A stretch of DNA of 64,000 nt from Callaeas wilsoni (Eukaryota > Chordata > Aves > Passeriformes > Callaeidae), in assembly GCA_013398955.1 (NCBI GenBank), contig VWPU01001326.1, positions 1 to 64,000 on the forward strand, in the 5' to 3' direction. Position 1 is the first letter of the stretch, and every line of letters starts with the position of its first letter. Positions 1 through 11,849 of this stretch are shown piece after piece. Both the position numbers and the translations under genes were made by a program. The notes below the pieces were generated by a model that was not told the origin of the DNA, searched no databases, and saw nothing but the letters and a program-made list of their open reading frames with translations.

Positions 1-148
1 GAGGAGAGAAGAGAGAAGAGAGACGCGCCGCAACTTGCTGCCGCTCCTCCCTCCTCTCCCTGGCCGCGCCGCTGCCCGGCCCCTGCGGGCTGCGCTCCGC
101 GGGCGGCGGCATCCAGGGACGCACCGCTCCGCGGGCCGACGCCTCCCG
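1..148 (+). other. Probable non-coding first exon (exon 1a, 5'UTR)
   Basis: A GC- and CpG-rich stretch opens with a GAGA-type purine tract (about 1-24) and ends at a strong splice donor: exon ...CCCG, then GTGAGT at 149-154. There is no ATG anywhere in 1-148, so this exon would be entirely untranslated. The window starts inside or at the very edge of the exon, so the true transcription start cannot be seen. The sequence after the donor stays CpG-rich and then decays into ordinary intronic DNA, the usual arrangement of a CpG-island promoter followed by a long first intron. Start-free frames running through the exon and past the donor reflect high GC and low stop frequency and are not evidence of coding. 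The host gene is not recognisable from untranslated sequence. Confidence 0.6.
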
Positions 149-650
149 GTGAGTTGGGGGCGGCGCGCCGAAGTTGCCGTGTCTGTGTTTTGGGGGGGTG
201 CTGGTGCAGTCGCTGCGGGGGCCGGTGGCGGGGCCGCCGCAGGGCTGCGGGGCTGCCCCTGCCTGGCCGCGGTCCGCGCTGCGGGCGGGCGCGGCGCTCA
301 TGCGGTGCTGCGGGGGTGATCGCGGCAGGAGCGGTCACAGGTGCAGGGCACGGACCCGGCGGGGTCAGCCGTGCGGATCTCCGCGGCGCGGGGTTACCGC
401 GCCTCCCCGCTCCCGCTGCTGCCAGCCAGCCCCGTAACCGTATTTCCATTGAAATCCTATTACGTAGTGACAGGCTCCAGTTTGTTTCACAGCGGCATCT
501 GCTCTTGGGCTTGGAAAGTCTTTAGGAGGAAGAGGTCGCTGGGGCGAGCGGGGGCTGCTCCTCGAACAGAGCTGCAAGCGCAGATTGTCCCTAACGCACC
601 GTGTGCCGGGTGTGCTGCGCGGAGCTTTCGGCTCCCTTAGGGCTGCGGAG
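1..650. promoter_or_regulatory. CpG island promoter 1
   Basis: CpG dinucleotides are dense from base 1 to about 440 and remain frequent to about 650, whereas the following tens of kilobases contain few. The island covers exon 1a and the start of the intron, as usual for vertebrate housekeeping or developmental promoters. Around 469-475 there is a TTACGTAG-type bZIP-like motif, but a single motif match is weak evidence. The upstream half of the promoter lies outside the window, so core elements cannot be judged. Confidence 0.7.
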
Positions 651-3600
651 AGGGAAAGGAGAAACTGACACACGGTCACACCAGAAAGTTGTGCAGCTTG
701 AGATGTTACAGATGCTAATGGGCCAATTATCTAAATAAACAAACATAGTGATTTATAGGTGTGTGAACTATAGTGCTTTGAACGATAGAGCTCTTTAACC
801 TTTCTTTCTAATCTATCCTTCAGAGATTTGGTTTAAGGAGAGTGATATATCATCTGTGGTGCTGAATACACGAGTTGATTACATTTGTAAAAGGAATGGC
901 CTTTGAAATAATACTGAGCCATTAAACAATAAATGCAGAAAGAGCAAAGATAAAATTTTGGCAGAAAATATTTTCCCCCTTCCTAGCAGCCTAGGAAGCC
1001 TAGCAGCTGTGCTTGATTAACTTTTATCCAGAGTTCTTATTTTATTAATTTAAACTTCAAAAAAACAAGCATGCTGTGTGAAACCAGAAGCAAATCCTCC
1101 TTAGTCCTCTCAAAGTCTGTCTGTGTTGCAGATAAGTGATGATTGGAGCAGCATCTGTTAAGAGAATTTGTAGAAGCAAAAACTGCTAAAGATACCCAGT
1201 AGGTAAATGGAAGTACATTGTCATTCTGTTTGTTTCTCTTAGGCAATACAGAACAAGACATTTCAAATTCCAGGGGGTTTTATTTTACATCTTTAAAAAT
1301 TTTGCAGGTGCACAGCTTCATTGTGGCAAAAGTGCCTCACCTAGTTGGAAAAGTGATTAATTCAGGTCTTAGCCTGTTTAACAAAGGCTAAATTCTGCAG
1401 CCTGTGGGGCATCTCCTTTAAGGGACAAGTGTCTTTTGCACTCATTGAAAAGGAAAATAGTACAGCATGTGTAACACCTTGCAGATCTGAAGTACTGGAG
1501 CAATTTTATATTTAACAAGCATTTCAACACAGAATTTTATTAACACAAAATCAATATTTAGGTCAGCAATGGGGATCTGCAACTTCCAAATGAGAACCTG
1601 ATCTGAAGGCAACGCATTTCTTGTATGAGTAAAGGTTGTGGGATATGACACTATCTTTTGTTTGGCTCCTTTTATGAGATATCATTTAATGAGGAAAGGA
1701 AATGGGTAATCCATTGTGTTTTAAGACACAGTGCTCCTCATAAGCATCATTGCCAGGCATTTGAAAGTGAATGTAGCTTTAGATCATATATTGTATACAA
1801 ATGACTACTACTAGATAACTTAAGTTGTGATTTTATTCTACTATTAAAGTTATATTGCTTAGATAGTGGCAACTGGATTCCAAGTCCTAAACAAGGAATT
1901 ATTGATGATCTAAGAGTTAAATTATATTTTAGGGAGCAATGGAGAGTCCACAAGAAAAGTAATCAAGTTTTTCTTGCTGGATATGCAGTGCCGTTTAGTT
2001 AAGGAACCCTCCTTCCCAGGGTACTGAGAACTTCATTGACACACAGAGGAGTTAAATGTGTTTATCAGCTCATTGATGCCCATGGTAAAGTGATGTAGAG
2101 TTCAATGGCTGGAACAGGACAGTTATTTTCCTTCCAGTAAGGATGGGGATAGAGAACTGAGGGGCTTTCTCAAAGTAGTTCCAAACCCATATCATTTGTA
2201 ACTGCAAGATATAATGAAAGAATGAGATTAATGGACCAAGAAGACTCAAAACCAGGTGACAATTAAAACAATAAATCATTCAAATAACATTACCCAGGCC
2301 CCTACAGCAATGCCTGTGCTTCCAGGTCTTGAGACTGGAGCAGGTTTCAGGTGAGGATGTGAGGGTAGCTCAGCCCTGGAGCAGCGGTGGGGAGGGGCAG
2401 GTGTCCTGTAGTCTGGTGGTTGTGCTGTGGCTGGGAGGGAGCCCAGGCAGGGTGAAGGTGTGCAGAGTGCTGCCATTCACCCTTATCCCCAGGTTGCTAC
2501 GCTGAGATGGGGAGTGGCCCCCTCCCATGCTTGAGGATTTGCTGAATGTATGGCAACTGCTGGCCCAGGCCCTGCACGGAGCCAGCAGGGGAGAGGTGCT
2601 GGATGAGCCCCTGGTTCTGCAGCCTGTAGCTTGCCAGCAGGCTGCCCTGACTGCTTGCTGCCCCTCCCAGCATCCCAAGGATGCCGTCAGTAGCAGGCCT
2701 TATACTGTGTATAACAATGCCAAAATATTCTGGTGAGAAAAGCTCAAACTTCTTCCATGGGAAAATGGTCCATTTGTAAATGTTCATATGATAAGACACT
2801 GCTCGCATGGAGCGAAACGTGGAGAGGGCAAGCAGTTCACACTTATTTGCGCAATACTACTAGAAGCAAACTCTAAATTTTGAAATCACTATGCAATCAC
2901 GTGGGCTCATGGAGGACCTGTGAAAGCTGCAACACAGATGAAGAAACTGAATCCTGATTTGGCTGCAAATTTACTGCATGTAGTTGAGATGTCCTTGGTT
3001 GCTGTTCCCCCGTCTCCATCCCGGTATCCCTCATGGTCTGAATTGCTGGGCTGTGCCAGAGGTTCTCCATCAGTCGCTCCTTCTCCCTGGTCCCTCACCT
3101 CCCAAAATCCCCATGTGCTATGCCAGCAGTGCTGCCCTGCTTGTGAACTGGGGTGAGTGCCAGGCTGCAGGTGTTCAGTGACTCACTCAAGGCCCCACAC
3201 TGCAAACCCCTCTGCAGTTTCGTTCTGCTTCTCTTCTGTGGTGAAGCAGTTTTTTTGGCAACACTGTGCCCAGAGTTACCTGGGCAGGAGTGGGCAAGTT
3301 GCAGGTGGTGGCACCTCCAAAACTTGCTCCTGAGAAGGTGCACCAAGCACAGCTGTGAGGTGGAGATGATGAGTGACAGGAGGTGTGCCTTTGCTTCATA
3401 GATGTGATATAACCCAATTTTAATTAAAGCAGCCGCAGCAGATTATTAGGGTAGATAAATACTGCCTTGTTACAGCCCTCTTGGGTCGTATGTAAGCAGT
3501 ATTCGTTTTAGAAAGGATGAATGAATAGTCAGTGTGAAGGATAAAGATCAGCATTGTTAATCACTCTGGAAGTCTTCCGTGGGAAAGCGTAAACTCATGA

Positions 3601-6600
3601 GGAAAGATAGCGCCCATAAATGTCATTTAAATGTTTAAATAACTTGCGAATAAAATTTTGATAATAAAGGCATGCAAGTACCAAGTTATGTTTGGGTTCC
3701 TGTCAAACATAACTAGTTCTTGTACAGTTGACTTTGATCATTGGTAGGCTGTGCTTCTACTTAATACTTCACTAGTAGTAATGAAGAGCTCCTCTTCAAT
3801 GCCACCTGTGGAAAAAAAAATCTAATTTTTCTAATCTAATGAAGTGCAGAGAAAAACTTCAGAAATTTAAGAGGCTGCATTTGCTTAAGCTGTTGAGTTT
3901 CAGGAGGGGTTAACACTTCCCTTGTGGTGTTCATGGGTAAGCAGTGTGCCAGGTGCCTTTATCGGGGCTTGAGTCATGGGAACTCACCATCCAGCTGCAG
4001 TTTGTTGCTGTTGATACATCTGCAGGGTGAGAAGAATGACTCCAGGTGGGAAAGAGGGGCTTTCCACCCCCATAAATAAGCGGAAATTATAGGAATGCTA
4101 CCTCTACTGTTCCTTGATTTTGTAATTCTCACTCAAGTTTCTTTTGCCATTTCCCAGCTCTCAGAATGCCTTACAACTGTTGGGAAAAAAAAAAAAAAAA
4201 GCTGTGTGCTTTCATGTAAATGCGATGAGGATGAGCCTTTGAAAATATATCTAGCTGATGTTGATGAATAAACAGACTTGGCCAGGGTAAATCTTTTCAT
4301 CTAACTTCAAGAGCCACACTGTAATGAAGTAAATATAGATGTACTTAATAGGCTTCTTTCATCCAAATACATAGCAAACCCTTTAAAGTAATGCAAACAA
4401 ATCTAAAATGGATTTCCAAGTGGCTTTTTTTTTTGTTTTCTTAATATTGAGCAGTTTAGTCTACCCAGGCTAGGCCAGGAATGGAGCTTGCCTCTGGAGC
4501 TGTGCAGATGCTGAGGTGAATGCTGTCCTAAAGGGGAGAGGGCAGCGGGAATGTGAGTGACCCGACTCTTCTCCTCGGGTTTTGTGCAATAGCGGCAGGA
4601 AGCGCTCATTCCATTTGTAGTTTAAAATGTGTTATTTGATGAGTGTCTCCCCAGACATTTCCCTTTGGAAGGCAGCTTGCAGACAAGGCTCCAAGAGGCA
4701 GGGCAACCTGCAGGGCCTGCTGTCTGTTCCCCCTCGGCTGTGCCCAGCCCAGGCTGCACCAAGAGCCCCCCAAGCTCAGGATGTCTGGCTGCCTTCCCCC
4801 GGAGCCACCTGTGCATAGCATGCCACTGCTTGGCCAGGTGCAAACCTGACTGTGGGGCTTGCTCTGCAGGACACATCCTGGTGGTGCCCAAGGTGGGCTC
4901 CTGGCTCAGAGTGCCTGAGCTGGGTGTTAAAGGTGGCCTTGGGGCCGTCATGACAGCTGCCATAGATGCAGTCGTTGAAGCGTGACTGCAGTGGTGGTGG
5001 TGGCTTTGGCAGCATCTTGTTGGTTGGAAGCTGTGGGAAACTGGAGCTCAAAGCACAGTTCTGCAGATATGCCAGTGGATTAGGTTTCATTTCGGGACTT
5101 GGAGGATGACTGTTTTCAATGGTAGCATTTGTAAACAGATTAATGACTTTTTGTGCCAAGTGTCCTGCACCTACAACTGTTTTGTTTCACTGCTCTTGCT
5201 TGTGAAGAACATGTAATGTTTGTCTTTCCCATATCATGGAAAGAGTCTTCAGATCTTCTCTTTAAAAACACAGTTGTAAAACAATTTTACTTTAAAAACA
5301 AGTCTTTGTTTTAAAAAGGATAAACCCTGTTCTGGAGAAAAAGACCTTTATTTGGTCTTTTCTTAATAGGAAAAGTTCAGATCCGTTTAAATCCAATGTG
5401 GAATAAAATTCCATTCACAGCTGGGTAATATAAGAATTTGAGTATTCGACTATTTAGACAACTATGTCAGCATAATTACAGAAATTCTTCAGGATGAGGT
5501 TTTGGTTTTTTTTCCTGAGATCTTGATGAATGGGAAATACTGTAAAGAATTATTTCTTTGAATGTTAGACACATTTTGTGAAAGAGATTTAAATCTAGGA
5601 GACCATTGTACTTTGAAAAACATGATGGTGATTTACTAATGTTCAGACTGAACTCTCTGTTTGACACCTCAAATAATCAGACCAGTCCAGTTTAGCTCGC
5701 ATCTGGTCGTGTTGTGCCGTGTGTACAGAAGTGAAATGTATTAAAAACTGTTCAGCTTCGGATGTGTTCATCTGGGGATTTGCTCATAAATAATTGATAA
5801 CCTTCTGAAACAAAATCTCTTCATTACTCCGTGGATTGCTCACCTCTTCCCTCCCGCGCTCATTGTTCTCTCAGGCAGGGGAAGAAGGAGGCGCTGCTTT
5901 AATGAAGGTGCACGTCAGCCTCCGCTGCTCCTTCCAAAGGTCATCCAACTAAACAGTGGCAGTGAGATGCTTGACAAAGATAAACATTTTATGGAGATTT
6001 GTGGCATTCCAGTGTTTTAGACGAACCACTAAGCTGCTGTATTTAAGACTTCTTTGCATCCTAGCATAGAAGCAGTGCGTATGATGAGTTACTAAATCAA
6101 AGAAATGTTTGCATCTAGTGTGCTGCAGGACAGGACATCAAATTAAGTGTCGTTTCCTGTGCAGTACCAATTACAGCTGTAATATTTGGGCTTGATCTTT
6201 CATGATTTTACTGCTAAGGATACCATTAAGTATCCTTGCTGAGACTGTTTGCTGCAAATGGGACAAGTCTTGCTAAGCAGTGCTTTCTCACTGGAGCGAG
6301 AGTGAGCTCCTATTTACCAGACATTGATGCATAGTGATGAATTTCCTTTTCTGCAAAAAAGGAACCGTTCTGTGTCCACTGACTCAAAGTCTGAATTGAT
6401 CTAACAAAATCTCGTTTTAATGGGAAAAAGTGTCTTAATGTAAGTTCAGTTCACGTTTTCGATGACTTGATTGCTTCAGAGTTATTAGCCAGGTTCTGTA
6501 ACAGTCTTTAAAGGTGCTAATACTCGCTTGCATTTAATAGCCCTAACTATTGCTAATGTATGGGAAATGTTCAAATCACTTAATTGAGAGAGAACCCTAA

Positions 6601-7437
6601 CAAATCTTACAGCTATTTTAATATGAGATTTCAGATATTACTCTTTTTAATTGAAAGGTGAATGCTATAAAGGTTTTGTCAGACTGCTGTTTTCAGATGA
6701 CAGCTCTTTCTGTGGACTAACTGGAAGTCCTAGAGTGCTGATCCCAGCTTTGAGCTTCAGGATTCATAGCTCAAATTCTTCCTTTTTTACTTAGCAGAAG
6801 TATGCATCTGTGGTGGTGTCTGGATTTGTGTCTTCCAAAGAAATATTGGATCAGTCAAAGAAAATGAGAAAGATTTTCTGAAATGGTAATCACATTCTGG
6901 CTGATACTGGAGAGAACAGAGCCTTCACTCCTTCTCTAAACCACGAGATTAAGCTTGCTTATAAAGGATTAACAGAGCGCTTTTCTGTTAATTCGTAGTG
7001 GTGTAGTCGAAGTGCCCGATTCTACATCAGTGGAAAATCCATTATCAATCAATGGGAATTTTGGAGCTGAAGCCAAAGGGATTAGAGGCTCGTCGTTCAG
7101 AAGCGACTGAAGGAGAGAAAGCCCTGGATATGCTTGTTGCCACACAGCTGTGAGCCACTGCTGAGGTGTGCCCACAAAAAATGGCAAAGGAAAGTGTTCA
7201 GTTGCCTCAGGCAGGCTGTTTCCAGGGACTGTGAAAGGGCTCGTGCCACGGGGCAGGGCTGCACATGATGCCTTAGGATTTTGGCTTTTATATTTTCATA
7301 TATTCGTAATCTTGCAATTCTTTAGTGGATAACTCTGGGCTTCATATAGAGTGTGAGCAACTGTTTTTCCCATTTTTGTCAGACACAACAATTCCTCTCT
7401 AGGCCTGAGAATCAAGGACACCTCACTGTCTCAGGCC
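651..7437. other. Intronic unique sequence, no gene recognised
   Basis: Mostly A/T-rich, CpG-poor DNA with no repeat family I recognise. It contains a 16-A run at 4185-4200, two more GC-rich patches (about 2280-2720 and 4640-5000) that carry overlapping chance frames on both strands, and a strong but isolated splice-acceptor-like site at about 1242 with no good donor nearby. A minus-strand frame of about 137 codons (about 4776-5186) is the longest here and is treated as a finding, not a gene. The segment at about 5820-6030 is unique sequence with modest CpG content and could be regulatory, but nothing proves it. Confidence 0.5.
4185..4200 (+). repeat. Poly-A tract (A16)
   Basis: A run of sixteen A residues. 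The preceding sequence does not match a retroposon I recognise and I see no flanking duplication, so it is probably a simple homopolymer and not the tail of a processed insertion. Confidence 0.9.
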
Positions 7438-7722
7438 CAGAGAAATGTAAACAAAAGTGAGTTTGCAGGGAGAAAACTGAGAGAATGGGACTGCACTGCC
7501 TGAAGCTGTAATTGGACAATTAACCTCTGATATGCAAATGGACAAAACTTATATCTGTCCAGAAAACATGTGACTGTGTCCATCCTGGGTGTAGTCTCTG
7601 CCAGACTCCTGCACTGCCCAAGGTGTGCCCTGTGAAGGCCTTTCAATAAATCCCTACCCTTTATCCTTTCACTCTGTCCGGCCTCTGTTCCAGGGCAGCC
7701 TCTACAAGGCATCACAGAGAAA
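7438..7722 (+). repeat. 8-bp direct repeats bracketing the solo LTR
   Basis: The octamer CAGAGAAA occurs at 7438-7445, directly before a TG, and again at 7715-7722, directly after a CA. The two copies are identical and abut both ends of the TG...CA element, which is what a target-site duplication should do. Retroviral integrases normally leave 4-6 bp, so eight identical bases are longer than usual; either two or more bases match by chance or the insertion was atypical. Confidence 0.6.
7446..7714 (+). mobile_element. Solo LTR of an endogenous retrovirus (fossil)
   Basis: A 269-bp element starts TG (7446) and ends CA (7713-7714), with exact direct repeats outside both ends. It contains an octamer motif ATGCAAAT (7532-7539) in the U3-like part and a polyadenylation signal AATAAA (7645-7650), followed by a pyrimidine-rich R/U5-like stretch ending in GGCATCA, a terminus often seen in vertebrate retroviral LTRs. 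No gag, pol or env remnant is present on either side, so it is a solo LTR left by recombination. Orientation is set by the polyadenylation signal. It may supply promoter or poly(A) activity to the surrounding intron, but this is inference. The exact family cannot be assigned by eye. Confidence 0.6.
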
Positions 7723-9151
7723 GCTTGCCTGGGGTGCTGCCGATAGTGGGCTGTTCCTCACATCTAAGCAAGGTGATTTCAAATTGGAAAAGGTACACAC
7801 AGAAGGATAACCTGAAGCCTTCTTCTTCTAGGGATTGTGCTGCGGTTGGGGAGGGTCAATGAGGAGGTCAGTGAGAGTAGGAGTTCAGCGCCGTGGAAGA
7901 AGGGTTCAGGTTTGGGGATGAGGGCTGCAGAGGAGCACTGGTGCCTACACCACATTCTGACACCTGCTCAGGCTGCCACCCAGGCATGCTGGTTTAGGAG
8001 ACTGGAGTGTGAGGGAGAGACAGGAAGACACTGTTGGAGAGGTTGCTAAAGCGTTTGCTACTGATGGTGTTGTGGGTGATTTCCTAACAAACTGCACTGT
8101 CTCCAGAAGTTTCTGCCTTCAATGAATAACAGCTGCTTTTCCTTCTGGTAGAGTGCAATAGACCGACATTCAGACTGTTAGAGCCTGCAAACTAGAAAGC
8201 CTGTGCCTGCAGACTTACTTCAGTTTGGAATATTCACCAAGCACATTCCAAAACATAGTTTTACTTTCTTTTGACGTGCTGTCATAGAGCTTAGCTTAAA
8301 AATAGCTCTGATCCCAAGCGTAGCTGTGGGGAAAAGCACAGTCTCCGTGGCCTCTCTGCAACATTTGGTAGTTACTTTTCCACAAATGGAAGCTAATGCT
8401 TCAAAAAAGCTATTCAGAGTAAAAATTACAATTTTTACAACAACTTGGTAAATGTAAGTGTATTGTTTTGATCTGTTATAATAGGCAAGGTTGTGTCATT
8501 TAGTTTAGCAATTACAGAGACTAAATTAGTTTTCCTTTACTCTTGTTGAATGCAAAATAATTGAACACACATCATGGAAGGTCGGGACTCTTGTGTTTGT
8601 AGCTTCATCATTTATTAATCTAACACATTGAATAAGAGGCTTTATAGATTTGCTTTCCTAAGGAAAAACAAGAAGAAAATACAGAAAGGCTAAACTAGAG
8701 CTGTATGTATTCTACCTCACTCTTTGATGTGCTGTCAAATATTGCCTGACTTTTAGTATACTTTGTAAGAAAGAACACTGCTTTGCCCCCAGAAGGGTAA
8801 ATTGTGACCTCATGCTTAAATAGTCTGAGTAAGCTGATATTTGTGTATGCAAAGTCACTTGTGCAGTTCCCCTCACACTCTTCATGTAGGAGCGAAATGT
8901 TATAATCAGGCAGGCAAAATAAACTACGAGTGCACACCTTGTAAAAAGATATATTTTGGAACTATCTTGGCCATCTTAATTGACTCCCCTAGTTATAGGA
9001 GGGGCTGTCCCTTCCCCTAGCTCAGGCTTTTCAGGAGGTTGTGTTGGCAGCGGTGCAATAACAGCTCTGTGGGGGCAGACGTACTCTTCTTTCTTACCTT
9101 CATGTAGCTGGAGGGGATTTGAAAATTGGATATTTCTCTCTGTCTCTGCAG

Positions 9152-9215
9152 CTCCAAGTAGCCCTGACACTGCCAGCCATGGATTAGTGAAATAAATCCC
9201 TCACATTCATACTGA
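9152..9215 (+). other. Candidate intronic terminal exon (acceptor plus AATAAA)
   Basis: A very strong acceptor-like sequence (long CT tract then TCTCTGCAG, ending at 9151) is followed 40 bp later by AATAAA at 9191-9196 and then by a T-rich stretch at about 9240-9262. This would make a short alternative last exon that ends the transcript early. The only ATG has a good context but is followed at once by GAT TAG, so the exon would be non-coding. The 3' end is approximate. Such pairs also occur by chance in long introns. Confidence 0.2.
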
Positions 9216-9480
9216 AGTGGAAAGCATAAAGAGCACTTTCTGCCTTTTTTTCCCCCTTTTTAATGTGTCATTTGCTGGCTGGCACAGTGACCTCCATTTC
9301 GTGACTTGTGAAGTGACTTGTCACAGAGCTTTTCTCTGTGGGTTAATTAATCACTCAAGGGAGCAGCAGCATCTGACATTATGCATATGGACCTGAGGTA
9401 AACAGTTACCTATAGACCACCTATACTAAATGTGTACTTCAAATATTATCTGTTAATGCACTTTGACTTTTCTAATGTGA

Positions 9481-9504
9481 TTTTTTTTTTTTTCTTTTTT
9501 TTTT
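9481..9504 (+). repeat. Interrupted poly-T tract
   Basis: Thirteen T residues, one C, then ten T residues. It is a simple homopolymer with no recognised element attached. Confidence 0.9.
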
Positions 9505-11607
9505 GTCTGTTTTCTTAACTATGTCCTTGGTAGTCAAAAGGGATGCAAACATCTAGTCACCTTTTGGTGTTTATAAGTATAACTGAATTTGGAAGAAAAT
9601 ATTCCTGGCAATTTAGTACATGAAATTTGCCAGTTCATTGGGAAATGGTTTTATGCTAGTAATGTAGAGGTACAACAGTTTGGTTTTCCAGGGCATCTTG
9701 GTGGACAGTCTGTCAAGTCTTTTAAATTGTTCCAGTCAGTTATATTGACTGAAGTGCAAGAAAGAAGTAATTTATTCTTTTCAATTCTTGAAGATTCAAT
9801 TTCATACTTTTGATTTACATTTTGGTACCAATTGTGTATTTTAATTTGTGCGAGTAAACCCTGAAGCTCTTACTCACTTGTGACTTCATCTTTAATTTTG
9901 CTTGACAAGTCCATCCATCCATTCCTAGAAAGCTAATACACCAGGAATTGATTAGCATTAACAGGCAGGTGAATGATAGGGGAGGAGACGATGTGTGGGG
10001 CCTGACCAGTTACGCTGAATTAATGGATCCTGGTTTCCAGGTGATCCTGTTATCGTTCTCCTCAACAGGTTTGGCTAAAACCACCCCTGGAGAAGAACTG
10101 GAGAAAGCAAACTAGAAGAAAAGGATTGGTTTCCCACCAAAATGGGAAGCCATTATTATGAGGAAATTAGCTATATTATTTACTTGGCCAGGCAGGCAGC
10201 AAATAACTCAGCATTTCTGTGTTTCATGTTTACTCGGCACTCAGGCATAGCATGCACAAGTAACATGATGCAGCTGGTTCTTAAAAGGCACATCAACATC
10301 TGTAGCTGGTCTGGAAGAAGAAGCCGGGTCTGTGAAATGGCTGATGGAACTTCCAAACTCCTGTAGGGGTGGCCCAAGGAGCTGGTTGTAGCTACCCTGA
10401 GACATCAAAGCCCTGGAGGTTTGGTGCTCATGGCTGGCAGTCTGGGAACCTGGAAACCCTTGGCTGATTTTTGACACTTTTTGCTTCTCCCAGCTGTTGG
10501 AATTACTGAAATATTAGTTCTTGGGCAGTGGTGAAATTAGCACAAGTTGTTAGTTTTAATCAGCAGTAAATATTTTATTCAAGAAACACAGTAAACAAGA
10601 AAACTTGTTTTCCCTTCGTTTTCTGAGCTAGGCAGAAATTATACATTGCAGTAGTGTGATTTCCCTGAGAAACAGAATTTCAAAGTCTTGGCAGTTTCCA
10701 TGTTCCAGCCAGCATGATGTGTGCCTTGCTCCACAGAGCAGTTGTATTTCCTATATTAAGTATTAGCTTGTATAATTAATTACACTGGTGGTTAAAAAAA
10801 GGCAACCGCTTTAAACAGCAAAGGCTTTCTTTCATTGGATTTTAGAGAAATGAGGAAAAAACCCCAGCCAAACAAAAAGAAAATCCAAACCCCCAAAACC
10901 AACCAAAAAAATGCACACAGGAAACCCTTGGGAATTTCTGGGATTAAGCTATCTGTCCATAGGCAATAGGAAATTGATTTTCTGAGGTATAACTCTAATG
11001 TTTTAGTGTTCGTCATCTAATTAACATTATGCTCTCTGCAGTTCATCAGCAGCTGGCACTTAAAAAGACTGAATTCAGAAAAAATAAGTGTGAAGATTGC
11101 TGTGAGTAAATGATCAGGACAGGAGCTGTGAGACTGATACATTTTAAACACCTAGCTACCTGGTTTTATTAACACTCCAGTACCTGTGGTGTGTGCGTGC
11201 ACCAGCTTGATTGTGTGAAGTTAGGAGCAAGCTCTTGCAAAAAAATTAATGCTGTTAAGTCAGTAGTGTGGTAAAGAGCGAAGTTTTGGTGTCGGGGAGA
11301 AGCGCAGTGCTTCCTTCTCTTCCTTCCTGTATCTGATGTTTCAGTTTAGCAGTACAAGAGTGCTGGGGTTGAAACTTCAGCTGGCATTTTCTCACCCTCC
11401 TGCATGATCCTCTCCAGTGGACTTTTGTCCCACAGCCCCGGGCGTGATGGTGTTTGGTACAGGAAAGAGTTAACTTCCAAAAGCACAGCCTGGCACTTCA
11501 GTGCCTCTGGAGCTTTAAATGAGGAGATGCTGATACAGTGCAGACTGTAAAGTGGGCCCTGCTGGGGCACGTAGCTGGCGTGGGATCAAAAATCACGGGT
11601 CATTTAC

Positions 11608-11752
11608 ATGCTGACCCGAGTCTGGCTTCTGCTGGGGCTGCCGTGCCGGTGGCTGGCCCCGGCTGATCAATGCTGCATCCAGGGCTTGCCACCTCCGCTG
11701 CTGCAGGGAGCAGCCAGGAGTTATCCCACATCCAAGGCTGAGCTTCTGAGGG
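11608..11752 (+). other. Candidate ATG-containing exon with strong donor
   Basis: An ATG at 11608 opens a frame of 48 codons plus one base that meets a good donor (GAGGG then GTAAGT at 11753). The predicted N-terminus is hydrophobic (Leu-, Trp- and Val-rich from about residue 5 to 11), so it resembles a signal peptide. The local sequence is moderately GC-rich. The start context is poor to moderate and no CpG island or clear core promoter lies upstream. The frame continues past the donor into the CR1 element at 11850. No protein family is recognised; chance is the most likely explanation. Confidence 0.15.
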
Positions 11753-11849
11753 GTAAGTACCGGGAGCAAGGGGAAGTGCAGAGTCCTTCCCATGGGAAGA
11801 AACAATCCCAGGCACCAACATCTGCAGAGATGACCATTCAAAAGGCAGA

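Larger units (their letters stand above)
7723..11607. other. Intronic unique sequence, no gene recognised
   Basis: Low-CpG unique sequence. It holds an interrupted T-rich homopolymer (9481-9504), a strong splice acceptor at 9151 with a nearby AATAAA (listed separately), and a stretch at about 9930-10140 that contains TAATTA/GATTAGCATTA-like homeobox-type words but no proof of function. Short frames on both strands show no recognisable domain. Confidence 0.5.

Noticed and set aside
35..525. Overlapping + strand frames through exon 1a and its donor
   Set aside because: They have no ATG in the exon, cross a strong splice donor and are explained by CpG-island base composition.
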